A DNA stretch of 64,000 bases from Clavibacter sepedonicus. GTDB lineage: Bacteria; Actinomycetota; Actinomycetes; Actinomycetales; Microbacteriaceae. The stretch's first letter is position 1, and each line of letters starts with the position of its first letter. A program made the translations under genes and the position numbers. The stretch is taken from the NCBI RefSeq assembly GCF_000069225.1, contig NC_010408.1:30792-94791 (forward strand), read 5' to 3'. This document shows positions 34,033 to 43,244 of the stretch, piece after piece. The notes beneath the pieces are model-generated. The model was not told where the DNA came from, ran no database searches, and saw only the letters and a list, made by a program, of their open reading frames with translations.

Positions 34033-35069
34033 TGCGCGTTCCCGCCATCGCGATGACCGAACACCTGATGTGGACGCGGCACGGCACCGTATGGGCCACG
34101 TGGCGACTGCAGGGCTTGCCCAAGGGCTTCGGCACATCCGAGAAGACCAAGGAGTCGGTGCATGCGCACCGCGCCCTCATCCAGTCCTTCCATGGTGAGT
34201 CGCTGCTGCTGGGGCTGACCGCGGATATGGACCCCGTCACGCTCGTGAACCAGATGCTCGACGGGGTGAACATCCTCGAGCACCGTGGATGGGCAGAGGA
34301 GGCGATGCTGACGCTCGACAGCCTGGCCGAGCGTGCACTTGGCCGCCGGGAGTTCTGGCTCGCCGTCCCGCTACGCACCGGGGGCTTGAAGAACGAGCTC
34401 CGCGTCGCCGCCCGACAGGCCGACACCTCTGCGCGGGAGATGCTCGCGTTGCCGCTGCGACCTCCGTCGGCGCACGAGATCACGGACGCGCTGCAGGCGG
34501 CCGGGAAGATCGAAGAGCAGCTGCCCGACGCGTTCAAGGCGCACCGGGCCACAGTCGCGGAGCAGGTCTGGATCGCGGCGCATGCGCAGAACCGCGGGCT
34601 GCAGATCGACCTTGCGGCTCCGATGCCTACGGGCTCGCCTGCCCGCGGTGTGGCCACCCGCTTCCGCCGGCAGGCGTCGTCCCCCGTCCGCCCGAGCAGC
34701 GTCTTCCCTCACCCGCTTCTCGATGAGGCCGGTCAGTCCGACCGGGCCAACAAAGGCGCACGCTTCGACCCGCTGAACCGCCGCTTCCTCAAGGTCACGA
34801 ACCTGCGCGACGACATCACCTCGTACCAGGTCATGCTCGCGCTGAGCGGATCGCCGAAGGGCGGGTGGGACGAGGACGCCAAGTGGATGAACCGTATCGA
34901 CCAGCTCGGCGTCGACGCGGACTGGGCGTGGCGTCTTCGCACTTCACCCGCACTCGCCGCGAGGCACCGCAACAAGCGGACCGAGGCCAACCTCTCTGAC
35001 CAGCTGGAGCAGCAAGAGGGCACGGCCGCGATCACCGGTGGGGCGGGGAGCTCGACGAGGCGGCGATGA
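34029..35069 (+). CDS. VirB4-like protein, N-terminal half (separate frame)
   Basis: This encodes 346 residues, equivalent to the N-terminal region of VirB4/TcpF-type ATPases: TEHLMWTRHGTVWATWRLQG and later RRFLKVTNLRDDITSYQVML. It stops at 35069 just after the second frame opens (ATGA). Read as one protein, the following ELDEAAMTLQSYHSAL continues naturally in the next frame, so this is either a naturally split VirB4, a programmed -1 frameshift or a one-base mutation in the G-rich stretch around 35038-35050. Confidence 0.8.
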   Translation: MMRVPAIAMTEHLMWTRHGTVWATWRLQGLPKGFGTSEKTKESVHAHRALIQSFHGESLLLGLTADMDPVTLVNQMLDGVNILEHRGWAEEAMLTLDSLAERALGRREFWLAVPLRTGGLKNELRVAARQADTSAREMLALPLRPPSAHEITDALQAAGKIEEQLPDAFKAHRATVAEQVWIAAHAQNRGLQIDLAAPMPTGSPARGVATRFRRQASSPVRPSSVFPHPLLDEAGQSDRANKGARFDPLNRRFLKVTNLRDDITSYQVMLALSGSPKGGWDEDAKWMNRIDQLGVDADWAWRLRTSPALAARHRNKRTEANLSDQLEQQEGTAAITGGAGSSTRRR

Positions 35070-36586
35070 CCCTGCAGAGCTACCACTCCGCGCTGGGCAG
35101 TAGCGAGAAGGAGGTGGAGGTCCAGGGCACGCTCATCATCGCGGTCGGCGGCGCCACTCCGGAGGAAGCACGCGACAAGGCGGAGTTCCTCCGGAAGGAC
35201 TTCAAGAACTTGGACTTCCCTCTCGAGGTGCCGCTAGGCGCCCAGGAAGCCCTGTGGTGGGCGATGTGGCCCGGGGTGCCCACGGAGCGGCAGGTGAAGG
35301 AGTTCACCGAGATCACCACCGGTCACGACTTCTCCACCCTGGTGCCGATCACGTCGTCGGACCTCGGTGACGACAAGGGGTTGCTGTTCGCCGAGAACAC
35401 CACGTCCGGCACCGCCCGGCCGGTGTTCCTGAACCTCGAGGGCCAGATCCAGGGAGACGTTTCCGGCTCGATGGGTGTGGCAGCTGAGCCTGGCGCCGGC
35501 AAGACCATCGTCCTCAAGGACACCATCGGCGCCGTGCACGATCGGGGCGGCATCTTCGTCGCCATCGATAGGACCGCTTCCTGCGAGTACGGCACCTTCG
35601 CTCGGTCGCTGGATCCCGAGCACACCTCGATCGTCGATCTGACGGAGCCGGAGTTCTCGCTGGACCCGCTACGGGTCTTCGGCCCTGTCGTGGGCGCATC
35701 GCACATGCAGACGCTGCTCTCCGCGCTGCTGGGCGTGCCCGCCCGCTCTGACGGCGGTGTGCTGCTCTCCGAGCTCCTGGCGCCGGAGTACGCCGTCAAG
35801 CACCAGCTCACCGACGCCGGCGCGCTGCTCGAGCACGTCCGAGGCCTGGCCACGACGAACGCTGAGGCCAAGAGACTCGCCGGTCTGATGGGTCTCTACG
35901 CGAACAAACAGTACGGCGCGGTCCTGTTCGACGGAGATCTCAAGCCCCTGGATCTCACTTCCCGGGGGATCGTGTTCCTCACCCACGGCGTTGCGCTCCC
36001 GGAAGCACACGAGCTCACCAATCCCGACCTCTTCCGCGAGATGGGACTCCCCAAGCTCTTCGGGCGCGCCATGTACGCGCTACTGATCAGCATCGCTCGC
36101 GAGATCTGCTTCGGGAACAAGGACGTCCTCACCCTGTTCGTCGTCGACGAGTGCTTCCACGTCACCGCCTCCATCGAAGGAGCTCAGGAGCTTCTGACCT
36201 TCTATCGCGATGGCCGGAAGCACATGGCGCCCGTCCTGGTGGCCAGCCAGGATGCACGCGACTTCGGCGACGAAATCAGTCGAGGACTGATCAAGAACCG
36301 CATCTTGATGAGGCAGACCGACACCGACCTCGCCATCACGAACCTCGAGTGGTTCCACAAGGACTTCGGCACCGACGAGGAGCTGGTCAAGACGGTCACC
36401 GAGGACCTCTCCCCCCTCGGGCCCGACAACACGGTCCCCGCGGAGCGCCGCGGCGAAGGCCTGATGCGCGACGCACAGGGCCGGATGGGCAAGATCCGCA
36501 AGACCGTGTCGCTGCGGCCGGAGCGCCGGAAGGCGACGCTCTCGACCCCGGGCATGCGCGGCGATCGAGAGAAGGTCGCGTCGTGA
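35066..36586 (+). CDS. VirB4-like ATPase, C-terminal motor half
   Basis: This encodes 506 residues containing the VirB4 motor: Walker A EPGAGKTIVLKD (near residue 145), VAIDRTASCEYGTFAR, Walker B LTLFVVDECFH (near residue 356), and the sensor segment RDGRKHMAPVLVASQDARDF. It would energise the type IV secretion channel. The ATG overlaps the stop of the N-terminal half; the preceding codons in this frame (GELDEAAM) look like authentic VirB4 sequence. Confidence 0.92.
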   Translation: MTLQSYHSALGSSEKEVEVQGTLIIAVGGATPEEARDKAEFLRKDFKNLDFPLEVPLGAQEALWWAMWPGVPTERQVKEFTEITTGHDFSTLVPITSSDLGDDKGLLFAENTTSGTARPVFLNLEGQIQGDVSGSMGVAAEPGAGKTIVLKDTIGAVHDRGGIFVAIDRTASCEYGTFARSLDPEHTSIVDLTEPEFSLDPLRVFGPVVGASHMQTLLSALLGVPARSDGGVLLSELLAPEYAVKHQLTDAGALLEHVRGLATTNAEAKRLAGLMGLYANKQYGAVLFDGDLKPLDLTSRGIVFLTHGVALPEAHELTNPDLFREMGLPKLFGRAMYALLISIAREICFGNKDVLTLFVVDECFHVTASIEGAQELLTFYRDGRKHMAPVLVASQDARDFGDEISRGLIKNRILMRQTDTDLAITNLEWFHKDFGTDEELVKTVTEDLSPLGPDNTVPAERRGEGLMRDAQGRMGKIRKTVSLRPERRKATLSTPGMRGDREKVAS

Positions 36587-38565
36587 TCGCCGCTCACCTC
36601 GCCACGGCGTACCGCACCGCTCGCTACCGCGTCCGGCTCCTGCAGCGGTGGGTGCTCACTCACCCCCGGCGCAGCGTGGTCTTCGCCCTCATCGCCGGCT
36701 GGCTGGTCATGGCCTACCTGGGCACCCCCTCCGCCTACGCGGACGGCGACGGGGACGTGACCCTGCCGTGGCTGCCGCCGAATGCCGTGTCGGATTCGCA
36801 CGGTGTGAGCCTCACCCACTACGCGATCTTGCCCCTGGACCGAGGGGACGCCTGGACGATGCAGAAGTCCTTCCTGTCGAACATCATCGACTTCATCTGG
36901 ACGCCCATCGTGGGCACCATCGCCTGGGTGCTCTGGCTCTTCCAGTGGCTGCTGGAGTTCTCCTGGGTCGGCTGGCTGGCGACGCCCATCAGCGGGATCT
37001 CCACGACGCTGCAGCAGTTCATGAGCGGCATCGGTTGGATCCCGTTCGCGCTCGTGCTCACCGCGTTCGTCGCCGGCATGGTCTTCATGTCCGGCCGCTA
37101 CGCCGCCGGCGGATTCGAGTTCCTGATCTCGATCATCTGCGCGGTGATGGCTGTCGGCATCCTCGCCAACCCCGTGGGAACCCTCACCGGCGACACCGGG
37201 GTACTCCACTGGTCTCGGTCGTGGGGAGGGAACCTCGCCGCCAGCGTGGCCTCCGACGACGGGAAGATCTCGACCGCCGACCCGACCCCCGACGACGCGG
37301 CGAAGGTCCTCTCCAGCACGATCACCAGCCAGCTTGTCGACGTCTTCGTGCGCCGACCTGCGCAGGTCATCGCGTTCGGGAAGGAGCTCACGGGCCCCTG
37401 CGACGACGTCTTCACCACGCAGATGACGGCCGCGAATCCGATCGACTCGTCGTCGACGAGCGTCCGTGACGCGGTCGGATCGTGTGACAGCGGTGCCGGG
37501 AAGTACGTGACCAACCCCAACTTTGGACAGATCTTCACCGTGCTCACGATCGCGAGTGGATCCACCATCCTCATGACGCTGGGCGTCGGCTTCGCCTTGA
37601 TCCTGTTCGGGACGGTGATCTACGCCCTCTACCAGGCGCTCAAGCTGACCGGGGCGGTGTACGCCGCCGTGGCGCCCGGTGTGGCTCGGGAGGCGCTGTG
37701 GAAGTCGCTGTTCGGCATGTACCTCGCGGCCATGTTCGTCGGTGCCTCCGTGATCCTGCTCGCCGCCTACCTCAAGATCCTGGTCAGCATGCTCACGAGT
37801 GCGAGCGCAGCCGGGATGAACATCCTCGGCCAGACGTCCCTGATCAGCACGGTCGTCACGGCGCTGCTGATCATGCTGGTCTACATCAGGCACCGGGTGC
37901 ACAAGGCGGGAGATTCGCTCGCCAAGAGGCTCGCTCGTCTCGGTTTCGGCCGTGCGTCCGCGCCGCGCAACCGGCCTCTGGCGAAGGAGGCCCTCCGCGC
38001 GGCCGAGCGTTTCATCCCGAGGCCCCAAGCACCGGCGCCGGAGACCTCCCAGTGGGGCATGTGGTTTGCGCGGCGCACGCAGATGCCTGGTGTCGCAGGC
38101 CCTGAGCCGCGGGACGCTGGTCACTTCACGGCGAGTCCGGTTCCGGCGCCGAATGGCCACAGCGGCGGCGGTGCCGTCAGCGCGGCGCTCGGGGGCGTAG
38201 GTACCGCCGCTCAGCTCGCTCTGAGCGCCGCCTCCGGAGGTTCCTCGTCCGTCGCGGTGAAGCTCGCGCACATGGCTGGGACCCAGGTGCTCCAGCGGCA
38301 CCTGGTCGTACCCGAACAGGGCGCACAACGCCCCTCGCGGGACCGTGACCTTCCCCGCGAGTTGAGCCAGGCGGCGCCTCACGCCACCATCCCGTTCGGT
38401 CGGCAGATCGTCGTCGGTCCCGACGGGACAGGCCGTGTCGCTCCCGCCGCCTCGCCCACGGCACGGACCTACCGAGCGACAGTCGTTCGGCCACCCCGGA
38501 ATGCCCGGGTCGATCCTCTGCGCGACTCCCTCAAGCGCGCGGCCATGCGGGAGCTGACGCCATGA
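36583..38565 (+). CDS. VirB6/TrbL-like polytopic membrane protein
   Basis: This encodes 660 residues from a GTG at 36583 that overlaps the VirB4 stop (GTGA); the open frame further upstream is antisense-like and rejected. A signal-like N-terminal helix is followed by several membrane segments (about 85-110, 140-190, 330-370, 375-430) and a ~225-residue basic, Pro-rich cytoplasmic tail. The pattern is that of VirB6/TrbL channel proteins. Confidence 0.8.
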   Translation: MIAAHLATAYRTARYRVRLLQRWVLTHPRRSVVFALIAGWLVMAYLGTPSAYADGDGDVTLPWLPPNAVSDSHGVSLTHYAILPLDRGDAWTMQKSFLSNIIDFIWTPIVGTIAWVLWLFQWLLEFSWVGWLATPISGISTTLQQFMSGIGWIPFALVLTAFVAGMVFMSGRYAAGGFEFLISIICAVMAVGILANPVGTLTGDTGVLHWSRSWGGNLAASVASDDGKISTADPTPDDAAKVLSSTITSQLVDVFVRRPAQVIAFGKELTGPCDDVFTTQMTAANPIDSSSTSVRDAVGSCDSGAGKYVTNPNFGQIFTVLTIASGSTILMTLGVGFALILFGTVIYALYQALKLTGAVYAAVAPGVAREALWKSLFGMYLAAMFVGASVILLAAYLKILVSMLTSASAAGMNILGQTSLISTVVTALLIMLVYIRHRVHKAGDSLAKRLARLGFGRASAPRNRPLAKEALRAAERFIPRPQAPAPETSQWGMWFARRTQMPGVAGPEPRDAGHFTASPVPAPNGHSGGGAVSAALGGVGTAAQLALSAASGGSSSVAVKLAHMAGTQVLQRHLVVPEQGAQRPSRDRDLPRELSQAAPHATIPFGRQIVVGPDGTGRVAPAASPTARTYRATVVRPPRNARVDPLRDSLKRAAMRELTP

Positions 38566-39683
38566 AGCGGGGATGGCTGCTCTCTATCGTCGCTACGGCA
38601 CTCGTGGTGCCCTGCGCGCTCTTCGGGAGCCTTCTGATGCTGACGATGGAGATGGTCAGCGGAGCGGCCGGCGGAGGCGGGCACGTGACCTCTTGTGGCG
38701 GACGCGGAGGGGCACCGTCGACCGCCTTGACGAAGCTGACCGTGCCCACGCGAACGTCGACCAGCAGCATCGAGCTGTCCGCCGGCCAGCTGCAGAATGC
38801 GGCGACGATCATCTCAGTCGGTCAGTCGATGAACGTGCCCCCCGCGGGGCTCAAGGTGGCCTTGATGGTGGCGCTGCAGGAATCGACCCTGCGGAACCTC
38901 GCCAACACGACCGTGCAGGCTTCGCTGGCGTACCCGCATGACGACACCGGACACGACCACGACTCCGTGAACATGTTCCAGCAGAGGCCGAGCGCCGGGT
39001 GGGGAACCGTTGAGGAGCTGATGCACCCCGAGTACGCCGCCAAGGCGTTCTTCGGCGGCCCGGCCGGCCCGAACAACGGCTCGCCGCGCGGCCTGCTCGA
39101 CGTGCCCGACTGGCAGCAGATGGCCCCGACCGATGCCGCTCAAGCAGTGCAGGTGTCTGCGACTCCGAGCGCGTACGCGCGATGGGATAAGGCCGCCGAC
39201 GAGCTCATGTCCGCCGGCGGTGCCGGCAAGGTCAGCTGCACCACGGACACCGTCGGCGGCGGCGGGTCGTGGAAGGCCCCCAACGGGAAGACCGGGCAGG
39301 ACCTCGTCACGTACGCCGAGCAGTTCGTCGGGAAGGTGCCCTACTCCGGTGCGTGCGGGAGCTCCGGAAGCCCGACCGCCGGCTGGTGCTGCACGGGGTT
39401 CGTCTACTACGTCTACCACCAGGTGCTCGGCATCGATCTGCCGAGCACGGTCGTGAGCGGGCAGCTGGCGATGGCGACTCAGATCCCGGCCTCCCAGGCT
39501 CAGGCCGGGGACCTCGTGGCGTGGGTAGGTCACCACATCGGGATCTACGACGGCAACGGCGGGCTGATCCACTCTCCGGACTGGGGTCGCAAGCTCGAGC
39601 ACGCCAAGAGCTACGACTTCACGATCGGCGGTGCAGGGCCCACGTTCTACCGGGTCAACGCCTTGGGCTCCGGGAGCTGGTGA
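38562..39683 (+). CDS. Secreted cell-wall hydrolase with NlpC/P60 domain
   Basis: This encodes 373 residues. After an N-terminal membrane helix, a lysozyme-like segment (KVALMVALQESTLRNLANTT) may be a transglycosylase domain. The C-terminal NlpC/P60 domain has the catalytic Cys in GWCCTGFVYYVY (near 274) and His in VGHHIGIYDG (near 323). This is the VirB1/TcpG-like enzyme that opens peptidoglycan for the secretion channel. It overlaps the VirB6-like stop (ATGA). Confidence 0.9.
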   Translation: MKRGWLLSIVATALVVPCALFGSLLMLTMEMVSGAAGGGGHVTSCGGRGGAPSTALTKLTVPTRTSTSSIELSAGQLQNAATIISVGQSMNVPPAGLKVALMVALQESTLRNLANTTVQASLAYPHDDTGHDHDSVNMFQQRPSAGWGTVEELMHPEYAAKAFFGGPAGPNNGSPRGLLDVPDWQQMAPTDAAQAVQVSATPSAYARWDKAADELMSAGGAGKVSCTTDTVGGGGSWKAPNGKTGQDLVTYAEQFVGKVPYSGACGSSGSPTAGWCCTGFVYYVYHQVLGIDLPSTVVSGQLAMATQIPASQAQAGDLVAWVGHHIGIYDGNGGLIHSPDWGRKLEHAKSYDFTIGGAGPTFYRVNALGSGSW

Positions 39684-39685
39684 CG

Positions 39686-40426
39686 ATGCGATCACGTCCT
39701 CGTCTCCTGATCGCCGCGGCTCTCACCGTCGCCGCTCTCCTCGGCGCGGGCGGGGCATGGCTCCTCGGTCCGCATGCGCATGACGCTCCGTCCGCGGAGT
39801 CATCCCCGTCGGAGACGGCACCTGTCCCGGTGCCCGTGGCGACATCCGGCACCGCGCCGGCGCCCGCTGCGCCGGCCGCACTCGGCCCCGACGCCTTGAC
39901 GGCAGCCGGATCGGAGATCTCCGTGGGGTTGCCGGCCACGGTGACGCTCAACACGGGAAGCGGCGACATCGTCTACGCCCGGGTCACCCTGCAGGAGCTC
40001 GCCGAGCTCGCACCATCCGATGCGGCCGCGGTGGTCGCCGCTGTGCCGGCGGCGACGGGGTTCACCACGGTGTACGCGATGCCTGCCACCCTCACGGTGC
40101 TCAGCATCGCCACGGCGGACGGCGCCCCGACCTCCGCCAGCTCGCTGAGCGCCGGCGACCTGGCCCGGTTCAGCATCGCCGTCCGGCCCGGCAGCGATCC
40201 CCTCCCGTCGACCGGAACGGTGTCCTCGCGCGGCTGCTCCGGTCTCTCCGCGTCCTCGACGGCGATCCATCCAGGCAGCGGCCTGCAGTGGTGCCTTCAC
40301 GCGTTCTCCGGCGGCACCGTCGCCGGGACTCCTACTGGCGGGCAGTACCAGGCCGCCACCGGCCGCTACGTCTCCCCCGTGACCTGGGCATCCCAGACGT
40401 TCCGGCCCACGTCGGAGATCCCGTGA
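39686..40426 (+). CDS. Secreted or membrane-anchored hypothetical protein
   Basis: This encodes 246 residues. I chose the ATG at 39686, nine bases after GGAG; a GTG at 39680 overlaps the upstream stop. An N-terminal helix (LLIAAALTVAALLGAGGAWLL) and a Pro/Ala linker precede an extracytoplasmic domain with two Cys (SSRGCSGLS and GLQWCLHAF) that could form a disulphide. It is probably an accessory of the secretion channel. It is the last gene before promoter copy 4. Confidence 0.7.
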   Translation: MRSRPRLLIAAALTVAALLGAGGAWLLGPHAHDAPSAESSPSETAPVPVPVATSGTAPAPAAPAALGPDALTAAGSEISVGLPATVTLNTGSGDIVYARVTLQELAELAPSDAAAVVAAVPAATGFTTVYAMPATLTVLSIATADGAPTSASSLSAGDLARFSIAVRPGSDPLPSTGTVSSRGCSGLSASSTAIHPGSGLQWCLHAFSGGTVAGTPTGGQYQAATGRYVSPVTWASQTFRPTSEIP

Positions 40427-40432
40427 CGGATC

Positions 40433-40470
40433 TGACCCACTCGGCCCCTCCCAGACCACCCCTTCTAGGT
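40433..40470 (+). promoter_or_regulatory. Bipartite promoter-like element, copy 4
   Basis: TGACCCACT (40433-40441), 15 bases, CACCCCTTCTAGGT (40457-40470), starting seven bases after the upstream stop codon and ending 25 bases before the next ATG. It should allow separate expression of the coupling protein genes within the same regulon. Confidence 0.8.
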
Positions 40471-40495
40471 GAGAGCACCAGCGAAAGGACATCTC

Positions 40496-40786
40496 ATGCG
40501 CAACGGCAGCAGTAGCCACAGCTTCATGGACTGGATCATCATGTGCGGAGCCGCCGTCCTCATCCTGCCGCCCCTCCTCGCACATCTGCTGCCCCAGGTG
40601 CAGCAGGCCCTCGTGACCGCGCAGGTGCTCGTCGACCACGACGTCGTGGTCCCGATCGGCGTCGGCGCCGGGCTCGATCTGGGACGCACCGTGCTGGTCG
40701 CCGGCGCTGTGCTGCTGTTCGTGCTCCTCACCGTGACCGTCCTGCGCCGCCGGGCGGCCCGCACGGACGACCGGACCCGCTCGTGA
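40496..40786 (+). CDS. Small two-pass membrane protein
   Basis: This encodes 96 residues from the ATG at 40496 with AAAGGA seven bases upstream. Two hydrophobic helices (MDWIIMCGAAVLILPPLLAH and LVAGAVLLFVLLTVTVL) flank a short loop, with a basic C terminus. It overlaps the coupling protein start (GTGA), so it may be a membrane partner of that motor. Confidence 0.75.
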   Translation: MRNGSSSHSFMDWIIMCGAAVLILPPLLAHLLPQVQQALVTAQVLVDHDVVVPIGVGAGLDLGRTVLVAGAVLLFVLLTVTVLRRRAARTDDRTRS

Positions 40787-42903
40787 ACTCCGGCCCGGTC
40801 TCCTACTCACCGCTGCCCCGCATCCCAGGATGGAGCACGCCCGTGCTCACCCTGGGAGCCGTGGGCACCATCGCGGTCGGCGCGGGGATGGTGACCGACA
40901 ACCCCGGCCTCGTCACGGGCGCCGTGACGGGCACCCTGCTGACGTCTGCCGGCGCCATCGCTCTGAACTGCCAGCACCGCCGCCGCCTGGAGCTGGCCGA
41001 CATGTACCTCCTCAAGCTGTCCCCGCAGCTCGGCTGGCCAGCCCCCGACCGTAAGCACCTCACGGTCTCGGGCTGGCGAGGCGGGTGGATCGGCACCCCG
41101 AAGAGGATCAAGATCCGGTTCAACCCGCTCGCCGACGAGAGCGCGCCGCAGATCGTCGCGGAGGCCCGGCGCCTGGCGAAGAGGCTCTTCGGCACCAGGT
41201 ACCGGGCCACGCGTCAGGACGACCGGAAAGGCATCCTCGTACTCACCCGCCTCGACTCGGCAGCCGAGTCGAACACGGACGTGCAGATCGAACGCGTGAA
41301 GACCCTGACGTCGAAGATCTTCGGCGCCGACAGCACCTGCAAGACCCGCTTCGCCGACAGCGGGGAGCTGCGCGAGATCACGGTCACGTTCGAGGTCAGC
41401 CACCGCCTGGCCTCCGCAGCCCTGCGAGCACGGATCGAGACGCAGATCTCGGCCATGTTGCACGGTCGGTGGCGTGCGTTCTGGGACCTCCAGAACGACA
41501 CCGTTCGCCTCGAGCTCCGACCGCAGCTGAAGACCTACATCCCGAACCCCAACATCGCGCCCGACGTGGTCGACCCGCTCAAGACCTACGACGAGCTCGA
41601 AGTGCCCGTGGCGATCGACGAGGACGGCAACACGATCGTCTGGAAGCCGAAGGACGACCCCCACGGGATCGTCACCGGGAAGACCGGCAAGGGCAAGACC
41701 GTCGCCCTGCTGAACATCGTCATGTATCTCGCCGCATGCGGTTGGAAGGTCTGGGGCATCGACGGCAAGCGCATCGAGCTCCTCGGGCTCCGCTCCCACC
41801 CGAACGTGCAACTACTCGCCGGCCGCGTCGACCACCAAGCCCGAGTCGCGCACGAGATGTACGAGATGATGCAGCGCCGCTTCGAGCAGTACGAAGCCGG
41901 CCTGGTCAAGCTCGAGGACTTCGAGCCCGTCCTGTTCGTCATCGACGAGTACAAGACGTTCCGCAACGCGGTGACCGCCTGGTACCGCACCGTGAAGCCC
42001 AAGGGTGCCAGCACCGTCCCGGCCACGCTGAACGAGATCTCCGACTTCGTCAGCCTCGCCCGCAAGGCCCGCATGCACCTGATGCTCGGCCTCCAGCGCC
42101 CCGACGCCGAGTTCCTCACCGGTGACATGCGCGACAACTTCAACTTCCGCATGAGCTTCGGCCGCCTCTCCCCCGACGCCGCGAAGATGATGTGGGACTC
42201 CTTCTCCACCGGCGTCACCATCCCCCTCAACGCCAAGGGTCGCGGCATGGCCGTCAACCGCGACGGCGTCCCCGTCGAAGTCCAGGCCTACTGGACGCCC
42301 GACCCCTACCAGACCGACCCCGAGAACCCCGACGTGTGGGTCTTCCCCAACGACCTGCAGATCATCGAGCAGCTCCAGCCGAAGGTGCGACTGCACGAGA
42401 ACATGCGGATCATCGACCCCGAGGACACCGGCGACTGGGTCGATCTCGACGGCAAGGACGACAAGGACGCCCCCAACTTCAACGACTACATGGACGCGCG
42501 GATCACCACCGTGTCCGCGGCCGACGCGGCGCCGAAGCGGAGGATGGCGGGGGTCTTCGAGTCCTCCTCGAAGGTAGCCGTGCTGGAGCGGATCACGACC
42601 GACAACGAGGAGCCGGAGATCCCCGATGAGGACGAGCTCTTCGCCGGCTACAGCCCCGCCCAGGAAACCGGCATCGACGACCTCCTCGGCGACGATGGCA
42701 CCTTTGAGCACGAGGGCGCGCTCGTGCTCGTCGACGAGGGCAGTGACAGCTGGGGCCTCATCGACTTTCTCGAGGTCGGGCTGGACGATGAGGGCGACGT
42801 CGAGATCTCCTACCGGGACTTCGCGACCGGTGAGCCTGGGTCGCTTTCCGTGCCCGGATCCGAGCCTCTGGTGGTGCGTCTACCCGACGCCGGCGTCTCG
42901 TGA
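40783..42903 (+). CDS. FtsK/SpoIIIE-type coupling protein (TcpA-like)
   Basis: This encodes 706 residues from a GTG at 40783. Two N-terminal membrane helices are followed by a full FtsK-like motor: Walker A GKTGKGKTVALLN (near residue 300), IDGKRIELLG, Walker B VLFVIDEYKTF (near 385), ARMHLMLGLQRPDAEF and TGDMRDNFNFR, and an acidic C-terminal tail. It would pump DNA to the VirB4/VirB6-like channel, the role of TcpA in Gram-positive conjugative elements. Confidence 0.9.
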   Translation: MNSGPVSYSPLPRIPGWSTPVLTLGAVGTIAVGAGMVTDNPGLVTGAVTGTLLTSAGAIALNCQHRRRLELADMYLLKLSPQLGWPAPDRKHLTVSGWRGGWIGTPKRIKIRFNPLADESAPQIVAEARRLAKRLFGTRYRATRQDDRKGILVLTRLDSAAESNTDVQIERVKTLTSKIFGADSTCKTRFADSGELREITVTFEVSHRLASAALRARIETQISAMLHGRWRAFWDLQNDTVRLELRPQLKTYIPNPNIAPDVVDPLKTYDELEVPVAIDEDGNTIVWKPKDDPHGIVTGKTGKGKTVALLNIVMYLAACGWKVWGIDGKRIELLGLRSHPNVQLLAGRVDHQARVAHEMYEMMQRRFEQYEAGLVKLEDFEPVLFVIDEYKTFRNAVTAWYRTVKPKGASTVPATLNEISDFVSLARKARMHLMLGLQRPDAEFLTGDMRDNFNFRMSFGRLSPDAAKMMWDSFSTGVTIPLNAKGRGMAVNRDGVPVEVQAYWTPDPYQTDPENPDVWVFPNDLQIIEQLQPKVRLHENMRIIDPEDTGDWVDLDGKDDKDAPNFNDYMDARITTVSAADAAPKRRMAGVFESSSKVAVLERITTDNEEPEIPDEDELFAGYSPAQETGIDDLLGDDGTFEHEGALVLVDEGSDSWGLIDFLEVGLDDEGDVEISYRDFATGEPGSLSVPGSEPLVVRLPDAGVS

Positions 42904-42944
42904 GTGGCCTGAAGACCCGACACGCCCAAGGTGATGGCCTGGAC

Positions 42945-42975
42945 TTATATGTGCATGCACGGTTAAGTGGGCCTT
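42945..42975 (+). promoter_or_regulatory. Promoter/operator of the small RHH gene
   Basis: TTATAT (42945-42950) is a possible -10 followed directly by a perfect palindrome GTGCATGCAC (42951-42960), 15 bases before the ATG. The palindrome is placed to act as an autoregulatory operator for the ribbon-helix-helix protein. Confidence 0.45.
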
Positions 42976-43212
42976 ATGTCCTCCTACCGCCGTCCCCGCG
43001 ACTCCATGGCGGAGCCTGCGCGCCCCGGTTGGCTGATCGAGCAGTCCTCCAAGGACCGCATCGAGAAGCTGGCAGATCATCTGCACATGTCGGCGTCCGA
43101 GTTCGTGGACGAGATGGTCACTCATCTGGAGATCGACGATCGCGGCGTACCGACGTGGTGGACACGTCCCGTTCCGACGAACGATGGGGAGTTGCCTATC
43201 GACTCGGCTTAA
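42976..43212 (+). CDS. Small ribbon-helix-helix-like protein
   Basis: This encodes 78 residues from the ATG at 42976; a GTG at 42967 is an alternative start. The segment SSKDRIEKLADHLHMSASEF then VDEMVTHLEI looks like a ribbon-helix-helix DNA-binding fold. It may be a copy-number or transfer regulator. It is monocistronic, with a palindromic operator upstream and a terminator directly after. Confidence 0.65.
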   Translation: MSSYRRPRDSMAEPARPGWLIEQSSKDRIEKLADHLHMSASEFVDEMVTHLEIDDRGVPTWWTRPVPTNDGELPIDSA

Positions 43213-43218
43213 CGAGGA

Positions 43219-43244
43219 AGGCCCCCCGCTTGCGCGAGGGGCCT
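43219..43244 (+). terminator. Terminator after the RHH-like gene
   Basis: AGGCCCC (43219-43225) pairs with GGGGCCT (43238-43244), and the inner CGC/GCG extends the stem. It begins seven bases after the stop codon. Confidence 0.7.

Noticed and set aside
36151..36582. N-terminal extension of the VirB6-like gene
   Set aside because: It overlaps the VirB4 motor in another frame with low-complexity sequence; the GTG at 36583 is coupled to the VirB4 stop and precedes a signal-like helix.
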